A DNA stretch of 64,000 nt from Luteimicrobium album (GCF_030161555.1 NZ_BSUK01000001.1:2728001-2792000), one strand, 5' to 3'. Counted from the stretch's first letter, positions 37,929 through 47,589 are shown. Numbers and translations are program-made. Notes: generated by a model from the sequence alone, not told the origin.

Positions 37929-38609
37929 ATGACTGAGACCCCACGCGACCCGGCTCCCGAGGCCGGCTCGCCCGCTCCGACGATCGACGTCGACCCCGAC
38001 GACACCGACCGCGCGCCCGCGACCGAGGACGAGGCGGCCCGTGCCGCGCGCTTCGAGCGGGACGCGCTGGCCTACCTCGACCAGCTCTACTCGGCGGCGC
38101 TCCGGATGACCCGGAACCCGGCGGACGCCGAGGACCTGGTGCAGGAGACGTTCACCAAGGCGTACGCGGCGTTCCACCAGTACAAGCCGGGCACGAACCT
38201 CAAGGCGTGGCTGTACCGGATCCTCACGAACACGTTCATCAACTCCTACCGCAAGAAGCAGCGCGAGCCGTTGCAGTCGAACGCGGAGGACGTCGAGGAC
38301 TGGCAGATCGCGCGCGCGGCGTCGCACACGTCGCAAGGGCTGCGCTCGGCCGAGGCGGAGGCGCTGGACCGACTGCCGGACTCGGACATCAAGGCGGCGC
38401 TGCAGCAGCTTCCCGAGGATCGCCGGATGGCCGTGTACTACGCGGACGTCGAGGGCTTCCCGTACAAGGAGATCGCGGAGATCATGGGGACGCCGATCGG
38501 CACCGTGATGTCGCGTCTGCACCGGGGGCGGCGCCAGCTGCGCGAGCTGCTGGCCGACTACGCACAGGATCGAGGGCTCGTGGGGACGAGCACGGGAGGT
38601 CAGTCGTGA
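37929..38609 (+). CDS. sigR: Thiol-stress ECF sigma factor SigR/SigH (RpoE family)
   Basis: 226 aa. An acidic N-terminus, sigma-2 ([60 protein letters not shown]), sigma-4 ([40 protein letters not shown]). The partner anti-sigma gene overlaps its stop, and the GGGAAT-N18-CGTT promoter upstream confirms the SigR/SigH group, which controls thioredoxin and mycothiol genes. The ATG at 37929 gives the usual length; the frame stays open upstream, with GTG 37758 just after the expected distal start site, which would add 57 residues. Confidence 0.93.
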   Translation: MTETPRDPAPEAGSPAPTIDVDPDDTDRAPATEDEAARAARFERDALAYLDQLYSAALRMTRNPADAEDLVQETFTKAYAAFHQYKPGTNLKAWLYRILTNTFINSYRKKQREPLQSNAEDVEDWQIARAASHTSQGLRSAEAEALDRLPDSDIKAALQQLPEDRRMAVYYADVEGFPYKEIAEIMGTPIGTVMSRLHRGRRQLRELLADYAQDRGLVGTSTGGQS

Positions 38610-38926
38610 GCAGGAACGTTCCTTCCGGCGACGCCGATGCCGCCGAGGGCATCGAGCCCATCCCGCACGCGGTGAGCGAGGGCGGGGAGTGCGACCACGT
38701 CGTCGAGCACCTCTGGGAGTACCTGGACTCGGAGATGACCGAGGACGACGCCGCGCGGATGCGCGCGCACCTCGCGCACTGCTCGCCGTGCCTGGCCGAG
38801 CTGAGCCTGGACGAGCTGGTGCGTCAGCTGCTGCGCCGCTCGTGCGCCGACCGTGCCCCGGAGACGCTGCGTGCCCGGCTGTACGCGCAGTTCTCGGCGA
38901 CGGCGGTCATCACCCGCGAGGCGTGA
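38606..38926 (+). CDS. rsrA: Mycothiol-system zinc-binding anti-sigma factor RsrA/RshA
   Basis: 106 aa. ZAS motif H55-x3-C59-x2-C62 (HLAHCSPC) with a further Cys at 29 ([16 protein letters not shown]), the zinc and redox-switch residues of RsrA. It holds the sigma factor when reduced and releases it on disulfide formation. The GTG start overlaps the sigma stop (GTGA), giving stoichiometric coupled synthesis. Followed by a 16-base-pair hairpin. Confidence 0.92.
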   Translation: MSRNVPSGDADAAEGIEPIPHAVSEGGECDHVVEHLWEYLDSEMTEDDAARMRAHLAHCSPCLAELSLDELVRQLLRRSCADRAPETLRARLYAQFSATAVITREA

Positions 38927-38954
38927 CGCGCCCGGCACCCCGGGCCAGGATGTG

Positions 38955-38992
38955 ACGAGGCCCCGGTCTCCGTGAGGAGACCGGGGCCTCGT
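38955..38992. terminator. Bidirectional terminator between rsrA and bL37 genes
   Basis: Exact 16-base arms 38955-38970 and 38977-38992 (ACGAGGCCCCGGTCTC and its complement) with a six-base loop, between convergent genes. Confidence 0.88.
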
Positions 38993-39012
38993 GCCGTCCT
39001 GCCCGAGGATGC

Positions 39013-39087
39013 TCAGGCGTTGGGACGACGGCCGTGGTTCGCGGCGTTGCCCTTGCGGCTGCGACGCTTGCGCCCGCGCTTGCTCAT
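39013..39087 (-). CDS. Ribosomal protein bL37 (24-aa AURKAIP1/COX24-like peptide)
   Basis: The minus strand from ATG 39087 reads MSKRGRKRRSRKGNAANHGR then RPNA and a stop: 24 residues, half of them basic. This is the actinobacterial small ribosomal protein bL37, also annotated as an AURKAIP1/COX24-domain protein. AAGGAGA lies at ideal distance before the ATG. It is too short for usual gene callers. It converges on rsrA behind a shared hairpin. The closely spaced stop, strong ribosome site and family sequence make this secure. Confidence 0.9.
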   Translation of the reverse strand: MSKRGRKRRSRKGNAANHGRRPNA

Positions 39088-39158
39088 GGCTGTCTCCTTC
39101 GAGTCGTGAGGGTTCGCCCTCCATGGTCCCACACGGCGGGGGTTGCCAGCGCCACGAA

Positions 39159-39196
39159 CGCGATATAGCGTGTGCGCAGAAACGAGATATATCGCG
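39159..39196. promoter_or_regulatory. Inverted-repeat operator upstream of the DUF4097-PadR operon
   Basis: CGCGATATA (39159-39167) and TATATCGCG (39188-39196) are exact inverted arms 20 bases apart; the second arm lies within GATATATC, itself a palindrome. The sites flank the start of the operon that encodes a PadR repressor and overlap a TATAGC -10-like element, so autorepression is likely. Confidence 0.65.
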
Positions 39197-39224
39197 TCGG
39201 CAGGCGCGAGAGCGGAGGACAGCG

Positions 39225-40063
39225 ATGGGACAGCACTGGACGGTGGCGGAGCCCACCACGATCGACCTCGCCGAGAAGGTCGCCGAGCTCGAGGTCACGC
39301 TCGTGCGCGGCAGGGTCGACGTCGTCGCGGGCGACGGGCCCGGCGCGCGCGTGGAGATCCATGCGCTCACCGGGCGACCGCTCGAGGTCGACGTCTCCGG
39401 CCGCACGCTGAAGGTCGGCTACCGCAACCTCGGCTTCGCGGGCTTCGCCGAGAAGTTCCGGCTGTTCCGCTCGGACGAGTCCGCGGACGTGCAGATCACC
39501 GTCCCTGCGGACGTCGCCCTCAAGCTCGCCGTGGTCAAGGCCGACGGCCTCGTCGCCGGCCTGCGCGGCCCCGCCAAGATCTCGACCGTCGGCGGCCCCG
39601 TCGTGGTCGACCAGTGCACGGGGGAACTCACAGTCAGCACGGTGTCCGGCGAGCTTGTGGTCCGCGACCACACGGGCGACGTCACGAGCTCCAGCGTCTC
39701 GGGCGTCGTCACCCTCGCCGGCGACGTCCCCGACATCAAGGCAAGCACGGTGTCCGGCGACCTCACGCTCGACCTGACGAGCACCCCGCGCACCGCGAAG
39801 ATCTCCGCCGTCTCGGGGGACGTCGTGCTGCGGGCGCCCCAGGTCGACCGGCTCGGCCTCCGTCTGAACGCCGCGTCCGGCCGGGTCACGGTGGACGGCG
39901 TGGAGCAGGTCGACCGGCACCACAAGGGTGTCGTGCTGAACGGGGTGAAGCCCTCGGCTCCGTCGTCGTGAGCGTCGTGTCCGGCGACCTCACGGTCCTC
40001 GAGCGACGCGCACCCGACGACGCCGACGCCGACTCCGGCGCGACGGACGGGCGGGACGCCTGA
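39225..40063 (+). CDS. DUF4097 beta-strand repeat protein, frameshifted near its end
   Basis: About 279 codons after repair. The ATG at 39225 follows GGAGGACAGCG. WTVAEPTTIDLAEKVAELEV leads into repeated beta turns of the DUF4097 type (ISTVGGPVVVDQCTGELTVS; TVSGELVVRDHTGDVTSSSV; DIKASTVSGDLTLDLTS). The frame stops at 39971 (KPSAPSS), but one base added to the G-run 39942-39945 continues into GSVVVSVVSGDLTVLERRAP and a stop at 40063 that overlaps the PadR start, as expected for the family. Function unknown; probably an adhesin-like beta-helix controlled by PadR. Confidence 0.78.
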
Positions 40064-40692
40064 TGGTCGCGGTCTTCGCGCACGGCGAGCTCCGCTTGTA
40101 CCTGCTCGCGCTCCTCGCCGACGGTCCGCGCCACGGCTACGAGCTCATCACCGCGCTCTCGGACCGGTTCGGCGGCACGTACCGACCGAGCGCCGGCACC
40201 GTCTACCCGCGGCTCGCGCGGCTCGAGGAGGAGGGCCTCGTGCGCAGGGCGGCTTCAGGCCGCACGGCCCCCTACGCGCTGACCGACGCCGGGCGCGAGG
40301 AGCTCGCCGCCCGGGCCGACGACGTCACGCGCCTCGAGCGCGGCATCGACGAGACGGTCCGCGAGCGTGCCCAGTCGCTGCGCGAGGACGTCGCCAGCTC
40401 CATGCAGGGGCTGCGCGCCGAGCTCGCGCTCGCCGCCCAGGAGGCGCGCGAGGAGGCCCGTCGCACGCCTCGAGGACCGGCGTCCGACGCGCGGGACCGC
40501 GACCGGCAGGCCCGGGCGGCGTCGAACCGGGCGCGGCGCGAGGTCGACGCGATGCTCCAGGCGTTCCGCGACGACCTGCGCGCCGAGCTGCGGCGCGCGG
40601 ACGCCGTCGACGCCGTGAGCCGGGTGACGGTCGAGACCGCGCGCACCGTGCTCGACTCCGCGCGCGCCGCGATCCGCGCGACCCTGCGGTAG
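40063..40692 (+). CDS. PadR-family transcriptional regulator
   Basis: 209 aa. Winged helix LYLLALLADGPRHGYELITA, DRFGGTYRPSAGTVYPRLAR and LEEEGLVRRAASGRTAPYAL, the PadR signature, then a long charged helical C-terminus (about residues 85-200, many Arg/Glu) for dimerisation. The ATG overlaps the stop of the repaired DUF4097 gene (TGATG). PadR proteins are usually repressors of their own operon; the inverted repeat at 39159-39196 is the likely site. Confidence 0.88.
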   Translation: MVAVFAHGELRLYLLALLADGPRHGYELITALSDRFGGTYRPSAGTVYPRLARLEEEGLVRRAASGRTAPYALTDAGREELAARADDVTRLERGIDETVRERAQSLREDVASSMQGLRAELALAAQEAREEARRTPRGPASDARDRDRQARAASNRARREVDAMLQAFRDDLRAELRRADAVDAVSRVTVETARTVLDSARAAIRATLR

Positions 40693-40758
40693 GAGCGGGC
40701 CGTGCTCGGGGTCGCGCTGCTGCTCACCGGGCTGCGGGCGCCTGTCCCCGCGCCGCGG

Positions 40759-41442
40759 TCAGAGAGCAGGGTCCGGCAGGCCCAGCCACGCGTGCCACCC
40801 CGTGTGGAGCACGAGCCACGCCATCAGCCCGTAGCCGGCCTGGCCGGGCATGCCCGTGGGACCGGTCGCGAGGTCGCCGAGCCACTGCTCGTGCCCGACG
40901 AGCGGGGCGAACGTGTCGACGTACGGCACCCGGCGCCGGCTGGCCACGTCGGCGTAGGCGTCGGAGAGCTCCTGGAGCCGACCGTTCTGCTCGGGTGCGC
41001 CGGGCGGCGGCCCGACGACGAAGGTCGGCAGGCGGCGCTGCTCCGCGACGTCGAGGACGTTCGCCAGGTTGAGGCGACTGCGCGCGAGGGAGAGGTCGGT
41101 GTCGACGTCGTGCCGCCCGAGCGCGACGACGAGCCTGTTGTCCGCCCCGGGAGCGCCCGAGAACCGGCGTGACGTCTCGGCGTCCCAGCGCTGCGACAGG
41201 GCCGACGAGCCCTCGCCCGGGATGGCGAGCGGCATCACCACGGTGACGCCGTCGAACCGGGTGCGGGCGGCGACCCGGCCCGTCCAGCCCAGGCCCCGCG
41301 CGTCGCCCGCGCCGGCCACGAGCTCGTCGCCGACGACGCACACGCGCAGCTCGGTGCGGTCGTCCCCGGCGGCACCCGCCTGTGCCGGGGCGCCGGCCTG
41401 GCTCGTCTGCTTCACCGTGCTCCGTCCGTCCGCGTCCACCAC
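40759..41442 (-). CDS. SGNH/GDSL-type hydrolase
   Basis: 227 aa. VCVVGDELVAGAGDARGLGW is block I with the nucleophile position occupied by Asp in GDE rather than the GDS Ser; ALGRHDVDTDLSLARSRLNL resembles block III, and FVVGPPPGAPEQNGRLQELS with VPYVDTFAPLVGHEQWLGD resembles the later blocks. No signal peptide. The missing Ser may mean it is not an active esterase. The GTG at 41442 fits a CACAAT -10 six bases upstream; a GTG at 41415 is an alternative. Confidence 0.65.
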   Translation of the reverse strand: MVDADGRSTVKQTSQAGAPAQAGAAGDDRTELRVCVVGDELVAGAGDARGLGWTGRVAARTRFDGVTVVMPLAIPGEGSSALSQRWDAETSRRFSGAPGADNRLVVALGRHDVDTDLSLARSRLNLANVLDVAEQRRLPTFVVGPPPGAPEQNGRLQELSDAYADVASRRRVPYVDTFAPLVGHEQWLGDLATGPTGMPGQAGYGLMAWLVLHTGWHAWLGLPDPAL

Positions 41443-41457
41443 CCGATCATTGTGACG

Positions 41458-41494
41458 TACGGACCGCCGGTTCCCTGGGAGCCGGCGGTCCGTA
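41458..41494. terminator. Hairpin upstream of the SGNH gene
   Basis: Exact 13-base arms 41458-41470 and 41482-41494 (TACGGACCGCCGG and its complement), with further pairing TTCCC/GGGAG in the loop. It stands next to a second hairpin in the 123-base gap between two minus-strand genes. Confidence 0.55.
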
Positions 41495-41497
41495 CCG

Positions 41498-41559
41498 CGT
41501 GTGGGCATCCGTTCGGCTGTTCCGGAGCTGCCCCGGACCGCCGAACGGGTGCCCACACG
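41498..41559 (-). terminator. Terminator hairpin after the aldose epimerase gene
   Basis: 19-base arms 41498-41516 and 41541-41559 (CGTGTGGGCATCCGTTCGG against its complement with one mismatch) begin seven bases past the epimerase stop at 41566. Confidence 0.65.
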
Positions 41560-41565
41560 GGGAGA

Positions 41566-42516
41566 TCAAGCGAGCGTCAGACCCCAGCGCGAGGTGTGCG
41601 ACGCGCCGGGCTCGAGCACGACGAGGAGCTCACCCGTGCGGAACGCGTCCGCGTAGCAGGTCTGCGGCTCCACGGCCACGGCGCTGCGCCGGATGCTCGG
41701 CGGGTTGATGAAGTCGCCCGTGCAGACCTGCCACGAGCCGAACGTCTCGTCCATCCACACCCGGGTCGTGCGCCCGTCGGGCGTGCCCAGCTCGGCCCAC
41801 GAGAGGCCGTCCGCGTCGCGCAGCACGCCGACGAACGCGTCGTCGAGCGCGGCGCCCGTCAGCGTCGACGCGACCCGGTGGTCGTACGGGCCCGCGACCG
41901 GCTCGGTGCCCACCGGCAGCAGCCGGCCGTCGGTCGTGACGCGCGTGTCGGCGTCGAGGCGCAGCGTGCAGTCGTCGACCGCCGCGCCGCGCGTCGACAG
42001 CCACGGGTGGAAGCCCAGCCCGTACGGTGCGCGACGCGCCCCGTCGTTCGTGGCCGTCGTCGTGACGGTCAGGCCCGCGTCGCCCAGCGCGTAGCGGACC
42101 GTCACGACGACGTCGAACGGGTACCCGGACGTCTGGACGATCCGGTGGGTGAGCTCGACCGCGTCCTCGGCGTCCGTCGTCGTCCGCGCGGTCACCTCGA
42201 ACCGGACCCAGCACACGAGCCCGTGGAGCGCCGTCATGCGCCCCACCTCGTTGACGGGGACCTGGTGGTCCGTGCCGTCGAACGTGTAGGCGCCGTCCTG
42301 GAGCCGGTTCGGCCACGGAGCGAGCACCGCACCGTGGCTCGCGGGCGCGATCTGGTCCACCGCGTAGGGCTGGACCACCTCGAGCCCGTCCACCCAGTAG
42401 GCACGCAGGGTCGCACCCACCTCGGTGACGACCGCCTCGTGCGCGCCGTGGCGCAGGACCACCTGCTCGCCCGACGGGGCGTGCGCCGTCGTCCGGGTCG
42501 TCGTCGTGTCCGTCAT
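41566..42516 (-). CDS. Aldose 1-epimerase family protein
   Basis: 316 aa. GATLRAYWVDGLEVVQPYAV, VLAPWPNRLQDGAYTFDG (the conserved PWxNR substrate motif), ALHGLVCWVRFEV (catalytic His), TNDGARRAPYGLGFHPWLST (second catalytic His) and the C-terminal CYADAFRTGELLVVLEPGAS with a Glu. These fit the YeaD/GalM group that interconverts sugar anomers. Four bases separate it from the upstream aldo/keto reductase, forming a small sugar-metabolism operon. Confidence 0.85.
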   Translation of the reverse strand: MTDTTTTRTTAHAPSGEQVVLRHGAHEAVVTEVGATLRAYWVDGLEVVQPYAVDQIAPASHGAVLAPWPNRLQDGAYTFDGTDHQVPVNEVGRMTALHGLVCWVRFEVTARTTTDAEDAVELTHRIVQTSGYPFDVVVTVRYALGDAGLTVTTTATNDGARRAPYGLGFHPWLSTRGAAVDDCTLRLDADTRVTTDGRLLPVGTEPVAGPYDHRVASTLTGAALDDAFVGVLRDADGLSWAELGTPDGRTTRVWMDETFGSWQVCTGDFINPPSIRRSAVAVEPQTCYADAFRTGELLVVLEPGASHTSRWGLTLA

Positions 42517-42520
42517 CGCG

Positions 42521-43531
42521 TCACCACTTCTCGTGCAGGGCGGCGCGGAACCGCTCGTCGTAGATGCGGCGGACGCCGCGCTCGAAGGTCGGGCCCAGGA
42601 CGCGCGCCGAGCCGGCCGCGGCGTTCGCGCGGGCCTGGTCGGCGTTGCGTGCGCCCGGGATCACGGTCGACACGCCGGGCTGCTGCCACAGCCACGCGAT
42701 CGCTGCCTGCGCGGGCGTGAGCGCGGGGGCAGCGTCGTCGGGGGCTCCGAGCTCCTCGACGAGCCGCGCGAACTCCTGCGCCGCCTCGACGCCCGTCTCG
42801 TAGTCGACCCCGGAGAACGTCTCGCCCACGTCGAACGCCTCACCGTGACGGTTGTACGTCCGGTGGTCGCTGTCCGGGAAGGTCGTCTGCGCCGTGTACC
42901 GGCCGGACAGCAGGCCCGACGCCAGCGGCACGCGCGCGATGATCCCGACGCCCGCCTCGGACGCGGCGGGGAGGACCTCGTCGAGCGGCTTGAGCCGGAA
43001 CGCGTTGAGGATGATCTGCACGGTGGCGACGTTCGGGCGCGCGATGGCGGTCAGCGCCTCCTCGGTACGCTCGACGCTCACTCCGTAGGCCGCGATCGCG
43101 CCCTCGTCGACGAGCGTGTCGAGCGCGTCGAAGACGGCGTCGTCGGAGTAGACGGCCGTGGGCGGGCAGTGGAGCTGCACGAGGTCGAGGCGGTCGGTCC
43201 GCAGGTTCGTGCGCGACCGGTCGACCCACCCGCGGAAGGCGTCGAGCGTGTAGGCCTCGGGAACCTGCTCGACGCGTCGGCCCATCTTCGTGGCGACGGT
43301 CACCTGCGCGCCCGGGTGCTCGGCCAGGTAGGAGCCGATGAGCTGCTCGCTGCGGCCGTCGCCGTAGACGTCGGCGGTGTCGACGAACGTCACGCCGGCC
43401 TCGAGCGACGCGTCGATCACGGCGTGCGCGTCGGCCTCGCTGACGTCACCCCAGTCGGTGCCGAGCTGCCAGGTCCCCAGTCCGACGACGGACACGAGTC
43501 GGCCGGTGCGGCCGAGGAGGTGGTGTTCCAC
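42521..43531 (-). CDS. Aldo/keto reductase
   Basis: 336 aa TIM-barrel oxidoreductase. VVGLGTWQLGTDWGD, catalytic D/Y/K/H: ASLEAGVTFVDTADVYGDGR (Asp and Tyr), VTVATKMGRR (Lys), LDLVQLHCPP (His); cofactor end VSTVIPGARNADQARANAAA. NADPH-dependent reduction of sugars or carbonyls. The GTG at 43531 follows GAGGAAGACCC. Operon with the aldose epimerase, so a sugar substrate is likely. Confidence 0.88.
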   Translation of the reverse strand: MEHHLLGRTGRLVSVVGLGTWQLGTDWGDVSEADAHAVIDASLEAGVTFVDTADVYGDGRSEQLIGSYLAEHPGAQVTVATKMGRRVEQVPEAYTLDAFRGWVDRSRTNLRTDRLDLVQLHCPPTAVYSDDAVFDALDTLVDEGAIAAYGVSVERTEEALTAIARPNVATVQIILNAFRLKPLDEVLPAASEAGVGIIARVPLASGLLSGRYTAQTTFPDSDHRTYNRHGEAFDVGETFSGVDYETGVEAAQEFARLVEELGAPDDAAPALTPAQAAIAWLWQQPGVSTVIPGARNADQARANAAAGSARVLGPTFERGVRRIYDERFRAALHEKW

Positions 43532-43644
43532 GGGTCTTCCTCGTTCTCGGTCCGCGTCCGCCACCGGGGTGGCGACGTGGACCAGGTGGCCCCTGCGGTG
43601 GTGCGGGCAGGGGTGTGCGCGTCCAGTGTGCTCGCTCGGACGGC

Positions 43645-43681
43645 ACGAGGCCCGGCGACCGTGCCGGCCGCCGGGCCTCGT
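43645..43681 (-). terminator. Terminator after kgd
   Basis: Exact 13-base arms 43645-43657 and 43669-43681 (ACGAGGCCCGGCG and its complement) with an 11-base loop, ten bases past the kgd stop. Confidence 0.82.
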
Positions 43682-43691
43682 CAGGTGGTGC

Positions 43692-46600
43692 TCAGTGCGT
43701 GAAGGCCTGCTCCAGCAGGGTCGCCGCCTGCGCCTTGTGCTTCTTGGCGGTGCCGGCTGCGGTCGACGCGGACGCCGGGCGGGACACGACCGTCACCTCG
43801 GGCAGGTCGTCGGGCAGGTTGATGTGCACGTACGACCAGGCACCCTGGTTCTCCGGCTCGTCCTGGACCCACACGACGTCGGCCGTCGCGTAGCGGCCGA
43901 GCTCCGCTCGGATCTCGTCCTCGGGGAACGGGTAGAGCTGCTCGAGGCGCACGATCGCGACGGTCTCGTCCTTGCGGGCGGCCCGCTCGGCGAGGAGGTC
44001 GTAGTAGACCCGGCCCGTGCACAGCAGCACGCGCGTGACCTTGGTCGGGTCCGCGGTCTCGTCGCCGATCACCGGGCGGAACGTGCCGCTCGTGAAGTCC
44101 TCGACGCCCGACGCCGCCGCCTTGAGGCGCAGCAGCTGCTTCGGGGTGAAGACGACGAGCGGGCGACGCGGCCGGGCGTACGCCTGGCGGCGCAGCAGGT
44201 GGAAGTACGACGCGGGCGTCGACGGCTGCGCGACCGTGAGGTTGTCCTCCGCGCACATCTGCAGGAACCGCTCGATGCGGGCCGAGCTGTGGTCGGGTCC
44301 CTGTCCCTCGTAGCCGTGGGGGAGGAGCATGACGAGCGAGGCGTTCTGGCCCCACTTCTGCTCCGCGGACGAGATGAACTCGTCGATGACCGTCTGTGCG
44401 CCGTTGACGAAGTCGCCGAACTGCGCCTCCCACAGCACGAGCGCGTCGGGACGCTCGACGGAGTAGCCGTACTCGAAGCCGAGCGCCGCGTACTCGGACA
44501 GCGACGAGTCGTAGACCCAGAACTTCTCCTGGTCGGCCGACAGGTACAGCAGCGGCGTCCACTCGGCCCCGGTCTCGCGGTCGTGCAGGACGGCGTGGCG
44601 CTGCACGAACGTGCCGCGGCGCGAGTCCTGCCCGGCGAGGCGCACGGGCGTGCCCTCCATGAGGAGCGAGCCGAACGCGACGAGCTCGCCGAAGCCCCAG
44701 TCGATCCCGCCCTGCGTCGACATCTCGTGCCGCTTCGCGAGCATCTGCTGGAGCTTCGGGTGGACGGTGAAGCCCTCGGGCGGCGAGACCTGCACCGCGC
44801 CCACGCGCTCCAGCACGGCCGGGCTGATCGCCGTCTTCCAGCCGACGACCGTGCCGGCGTCCTCGCGCTGGGACTCGGGTCGCTCGAGGCCGGCGATCGG
44901 CTCGGTCTCGGCGGGCGGCGTGTAGCCGCCCTCACGGGTCTCGGTGAAGACCCGCTCGAGCTGAGTCTGGTAGTCCTTGAGCGCCTGCTCGGCCTCCTCG
45001 ACCGTCAGGTCGCCGCGGGCCACGAGGTTCTCGGTGTAGAGCTTGCGGACCGACCGCTTGGCCTCGATGAGGTTGTACATGAGCGGCTGCGTCATCGACG
45101 GGTCGTCGCCCTCGTTGTGGCCGCGACGGCGGTAGCAGACCATGTCGATGATGACGTCGCGGTCGAACTGCTCGCGGAACGCGAAGGCGAGCTCTGCGAC
45201 GCGCACGCACGCCTCGGGGTCGTCGCCGTTCACGTGGAAGATCGGGATCTGGTAGCCCTTCGCGACGTCCGTCGCGTACGTCGTCGAGCGGGACGACGAG
45301 GGGGCGGTCGTGAAGCCGACCTGGTTGTTGATGATGACGTGGATCGTGCCGCCCGTGCGGTACCCGCGCAGCTGCGACAGGTTGAGCACCTCGGACACGA
45401 CGCCCTGGCCCGCGAAGGCCGCGTCGCCGTGGATCATGATCGGCAGGACGGAGAACCCGTCGCCGCCGAGGTCGATGAGGTCCTGCTTGGCGCGGACGAT
45501 GCCCTCGAGCACCGGGTCCACGGCCTCGAGGTGCGACGGGTTCGCCGCGAGGTAGACCTGCGTCTGCGCGCCGGACTCCGCGGTGAACGTGCCCTCCGTG
45601 CCGAGGTGGTACTTGACGTCGCCCGAGCCCTGGACCGACTTCGGGTCCACGTTGCCCTCGAACTCCGCGAAGATCTGCGCGTAGCTCTTGCCGGCGATGT
45701 TCGCGAGCACGTTGAGGCGGCCGCGGTGCGCCATGCCGATGCAGACCTCGTCGAGCCCGTTCTCGGCGGCGCGCGACAGGATCGCGTCGAGCAGCGGGAT
45801 GACGGACTCGCCGCCCTCGAGCGAGAAGCGCTTCTGCCCGACGAACTTCGTCTGGAGGAAGGTCTCGAACGCCTCGGCGGAGTTCAGGCGGCGCAGGATC
45901 CGCAGCTGGTCCTCGCGCGGGGTCCGGGCGTACCCGGCCTCGAGGCGCTCCTGGATCCACTTGCGCTGCGCCGGGTCCGCGATGTGCATGTACTCGAAGC
46001 CGATGGTGCGGCAGTACGCGTCCCGCAGGAGCCCCAGGATGTTGCGCAGGGAGTCCTGGGTCTTGCCGCCGAAGCCCGTGGTCGGGAACGTCCGCTCGAG
46101 GTCCCACAGGGTGAGGCCGTGGTTCTGGATGTCGAGGTCGGGGTGCTTGCGCTGGCGGTAGGTCAGCGGGTCGGTGTCGGCCATGAGGTGGCCGCGCGAC
46201 CGGTACGCGTGGATCAGCTCGGCGATGCGGGCCGGCTTGACGGCCTCCGCCTCGGGGTCCGTGCTGTTGTCGCGCGCCCAGCGGACCGGCTCGTACGGGA
46301 TGCGCAGGGCCGCGAAGACGCGGTCGTAGAAGCCGTCCTGACCGAGCAGCTTGTTGCCGATCAGGCGCAGGAAGTCGCCCGAGCCGGCGCCCTGGATGAT
46401 CCGGTGGTCGTACGTCGAGGTCAGCGTGACGACCTTCGACACGCCGAGGCGCGCGAGCTGCTCCTCGGACGCGCCCGCGAACTCCGCCGGGTAGTCCATC
46501 GCGCCGACGCCGACGATCGCGCCCTGGCCGCTCATGAGGCGCGGGACGGAGTGCACCGTGCCGATGCCGCCCGGGTTGGTCAGCGAGATCGTGACGCCGC

Positions 46601-47576
46601 TGTAGTCGTCGACTGTGAGCTTGTTGGTGCGCGCGCGGCGGACGATGTCCTCGTACGCGTTCCAGAACTGCGCGAAGTCCATCGACTCGGTGCCCTTGAT
46701 GGCGGGCACCACGAGCTGGCGCGAGCCGTCGGGCTTGGGCAGGTCGATCGCGATGCCGAGGTTGACGTGCGCCGGGTTGAGGATGCCGGGCTTGCCGTCG
46801 ACCTGCGTGTACGACGCGTTCATCGACGGCATCTCGCCCACGGCCTCGATCAGCGCGAAGCCGATGAGGTGCGTGAACGAGATCTTGCCGCCGCGCGTGC
46901 GCGCGAGGTGGTTGTTGATGACGATGCGGTTGTCGACGAGCAGCTTGGCGGGCACGGCGCGCACCGACGTGGCCGTCGGGACCTGGAGGCTGGCCTCCAT
47001 GTTCGTCACGACGCGCGCGGCGGGGCCGCGGAGCTTCGTGGCTTCGTCCGTGGCCTCGGCGGGCAGCGCGCTCGCGGACCGCGCCACGGGGACGTCGGCG
47101 TAGGGCGCGGTGGCGGGCTGCGCCGTCGCGACGGGGCGGGGGGACGTGGGCGACGGGGCGCTCGGCTCGGCGGGGAGCGCGGGCTCGTGCGCGGGCTGCA
47201 CGGCCCGGGGCGTGGGAGCCGTGGCGGGAGCCGCGGGCGCGACGGGAGCGGGCGCGGCAGCCGTGTGGCTCGTGCCGTTCGCCGCGGTGCCGTTGGTCGC
47301 CGCGCCGTTCGTGGTGGCGCCGTTCGCCGGAGCACCGGCGGCCGCGGCGTCGTCGCCGTCCGGACGGTAGTCCTCGAAGAACTCCCACCACGCCGGATCG
47401 ACGGAGTTCTTGTCGGCGCGGTACTGGTCGTAGAGCTCGTCGACCAGCCACTCGTTCGCACCGAACGAGGCGCGCAGCGCGCTGATCGACTCTGACTCAG
47501 CCTTCGGGGACACTCGGGGATCGCCCACTTTCACACGTTTCGTGTCTGCTGTCGGGACGCACAACCGCGCGCCCAC
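43692..47576 (-). CDS. kgd: Multifunctional 2-oxoglutarate metabolism enzyme (Kgd/OdhA)
   Basis: 1294 aa. N-terminal E1 segment [20 protein letters not shown], a long Ala/Pro/Thr linker, an E2-type succinyltransferase domain ([40 protein letters not shown]) and the thiamine-diphosphate E1 domain ([60 protein letters not shown]). This fused form is the actinobacterial 2-oxoglutarate decarboxylase/dehydrogenase of the TCA cycle. The GTG at 47576 lies seven bases after TACGCT, a leaderless fit; GTG 47528 nearer the conserved part is an alternative. Confidence 0.93.
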   Translation of the reverse strand: MGARLCVPTADTKRVKVGDPRVSPKAESESISALRASFGANEWLVDELYDQYRADKNSVDPAWWEFFEDYRPDGDDAAAAGAPANGATTNGAATNGTAANGTSHTAAAPAPVAPAAPATAPTPRAVQPAHEPALPAEPSAPSPTSPRPVATAQPATAPYADVPVARSASALPAEATDEATKLRGPAARVVTNMEASLQVPTATSVRAVPAKLLVDNRIVINNHLARTRGGKISFTHLIGFALIEAVGEMPSMNASYTQVDGKPGILNPAHVNLGIAIDLPKPDGSRQLVVPAIKGTESMDFAQFWNAYEDIVRRARTNKLTVDDYSGVTISLTNPGGIGTVHSVPRLMSGQGAIVGVGAMDYPAEFAGASEEQLARLGVSKVVTLTSTYDHRIIQGAGSGDFLRLIGNKLLGQDGFYDRVFAALRIPYEPVRWARDNSTDPEAEAVKPARIAELIHAYRSRGHLMADTDPLTYRQRKHPDLDIQNHGLTLWDLERTFPTTGFGGKTQDSLRNILGLLRDAYCRTIGFEYMHIADPAQRKWIQERLEAGYARTPREDQLRILRRLNSAEAFETFLQTKFVGQKRFSLEGGESVIPLLDAILSRAAENGLDEVCIGMAHRGRLNVLANIAGKSYAQIFAEFEGNVDPKSVQGSGDVKYHLGTEGTFTAESGAQTQVYLAANPSHLEAVDPVLEGIVRAKQDLIDLGGDGFSVLPIMIHGDAAFAGQGVVSEVLNLSQLRGYRTGGTIHVIINNQVGFTTAPSSSRSTTYATDVAKGYQIPIFHVNGDDPEACVRVAELAFAFREQFDRDVIIDMVCYRRRGHNEGDDPSMTQPLMYNLIEAKRSVRKLYTENLVARGDLTVEEAEQALKDYQTQLERVFTETREGGYTPPAETEPIAGLERPESQREDAGTVVGWKTAISPAVLERVGAVQVSPPEGFTVHPKLQQMLAKRHEMSTQGGIDWGFGELVAFGSLLMEGTPVRLAGQDSRRGTFVQRHAVLHDRETGAEWTPLLYLSADQEKFWVYDSSLSEYAALGFEYGYSVERPDALVLWEAQFGDFVNGAQTVIDEFISSAEQKWGQNASLVMLLPHGYEGQGPDHSSARIERFLQMCAEDNLTVAQPSTPASYFHLLRRQAYARPRRPLVVFTPKQLLRLKAAASGVEDFTSGTFRPVIGDETADPTKVTRVLLCTGRVYYDLLAERAARKDETVAIVRLEQLYPFPEDEIRAELGRYATADVVWVQDEPENQGAWSYVHINLPDDLPEVTVVSRPASASTAAGTAKKHKAQAATLLEQAFTH

Positions 47577-47583
47577 CCGTACC

Positions 47584-47589
47584 AGCGTA
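47584..47589 (-). promoter_or_regulatory. -10 element TACGCT of kgd
   Basis: TACGCT, seven bases, GTG 47576. If the start is instead 47528 the mRNA would have a leader of about 49 bases. Confidence 0.5.

Noticed and set aside
43377-47495. A 1372-codon open frame on the plus strand opposite kgd
   Set aside because: The same antisense artefact; Arg/Val/Asp/His-rich with no domain, while kgd on the other strand is fully family-like.
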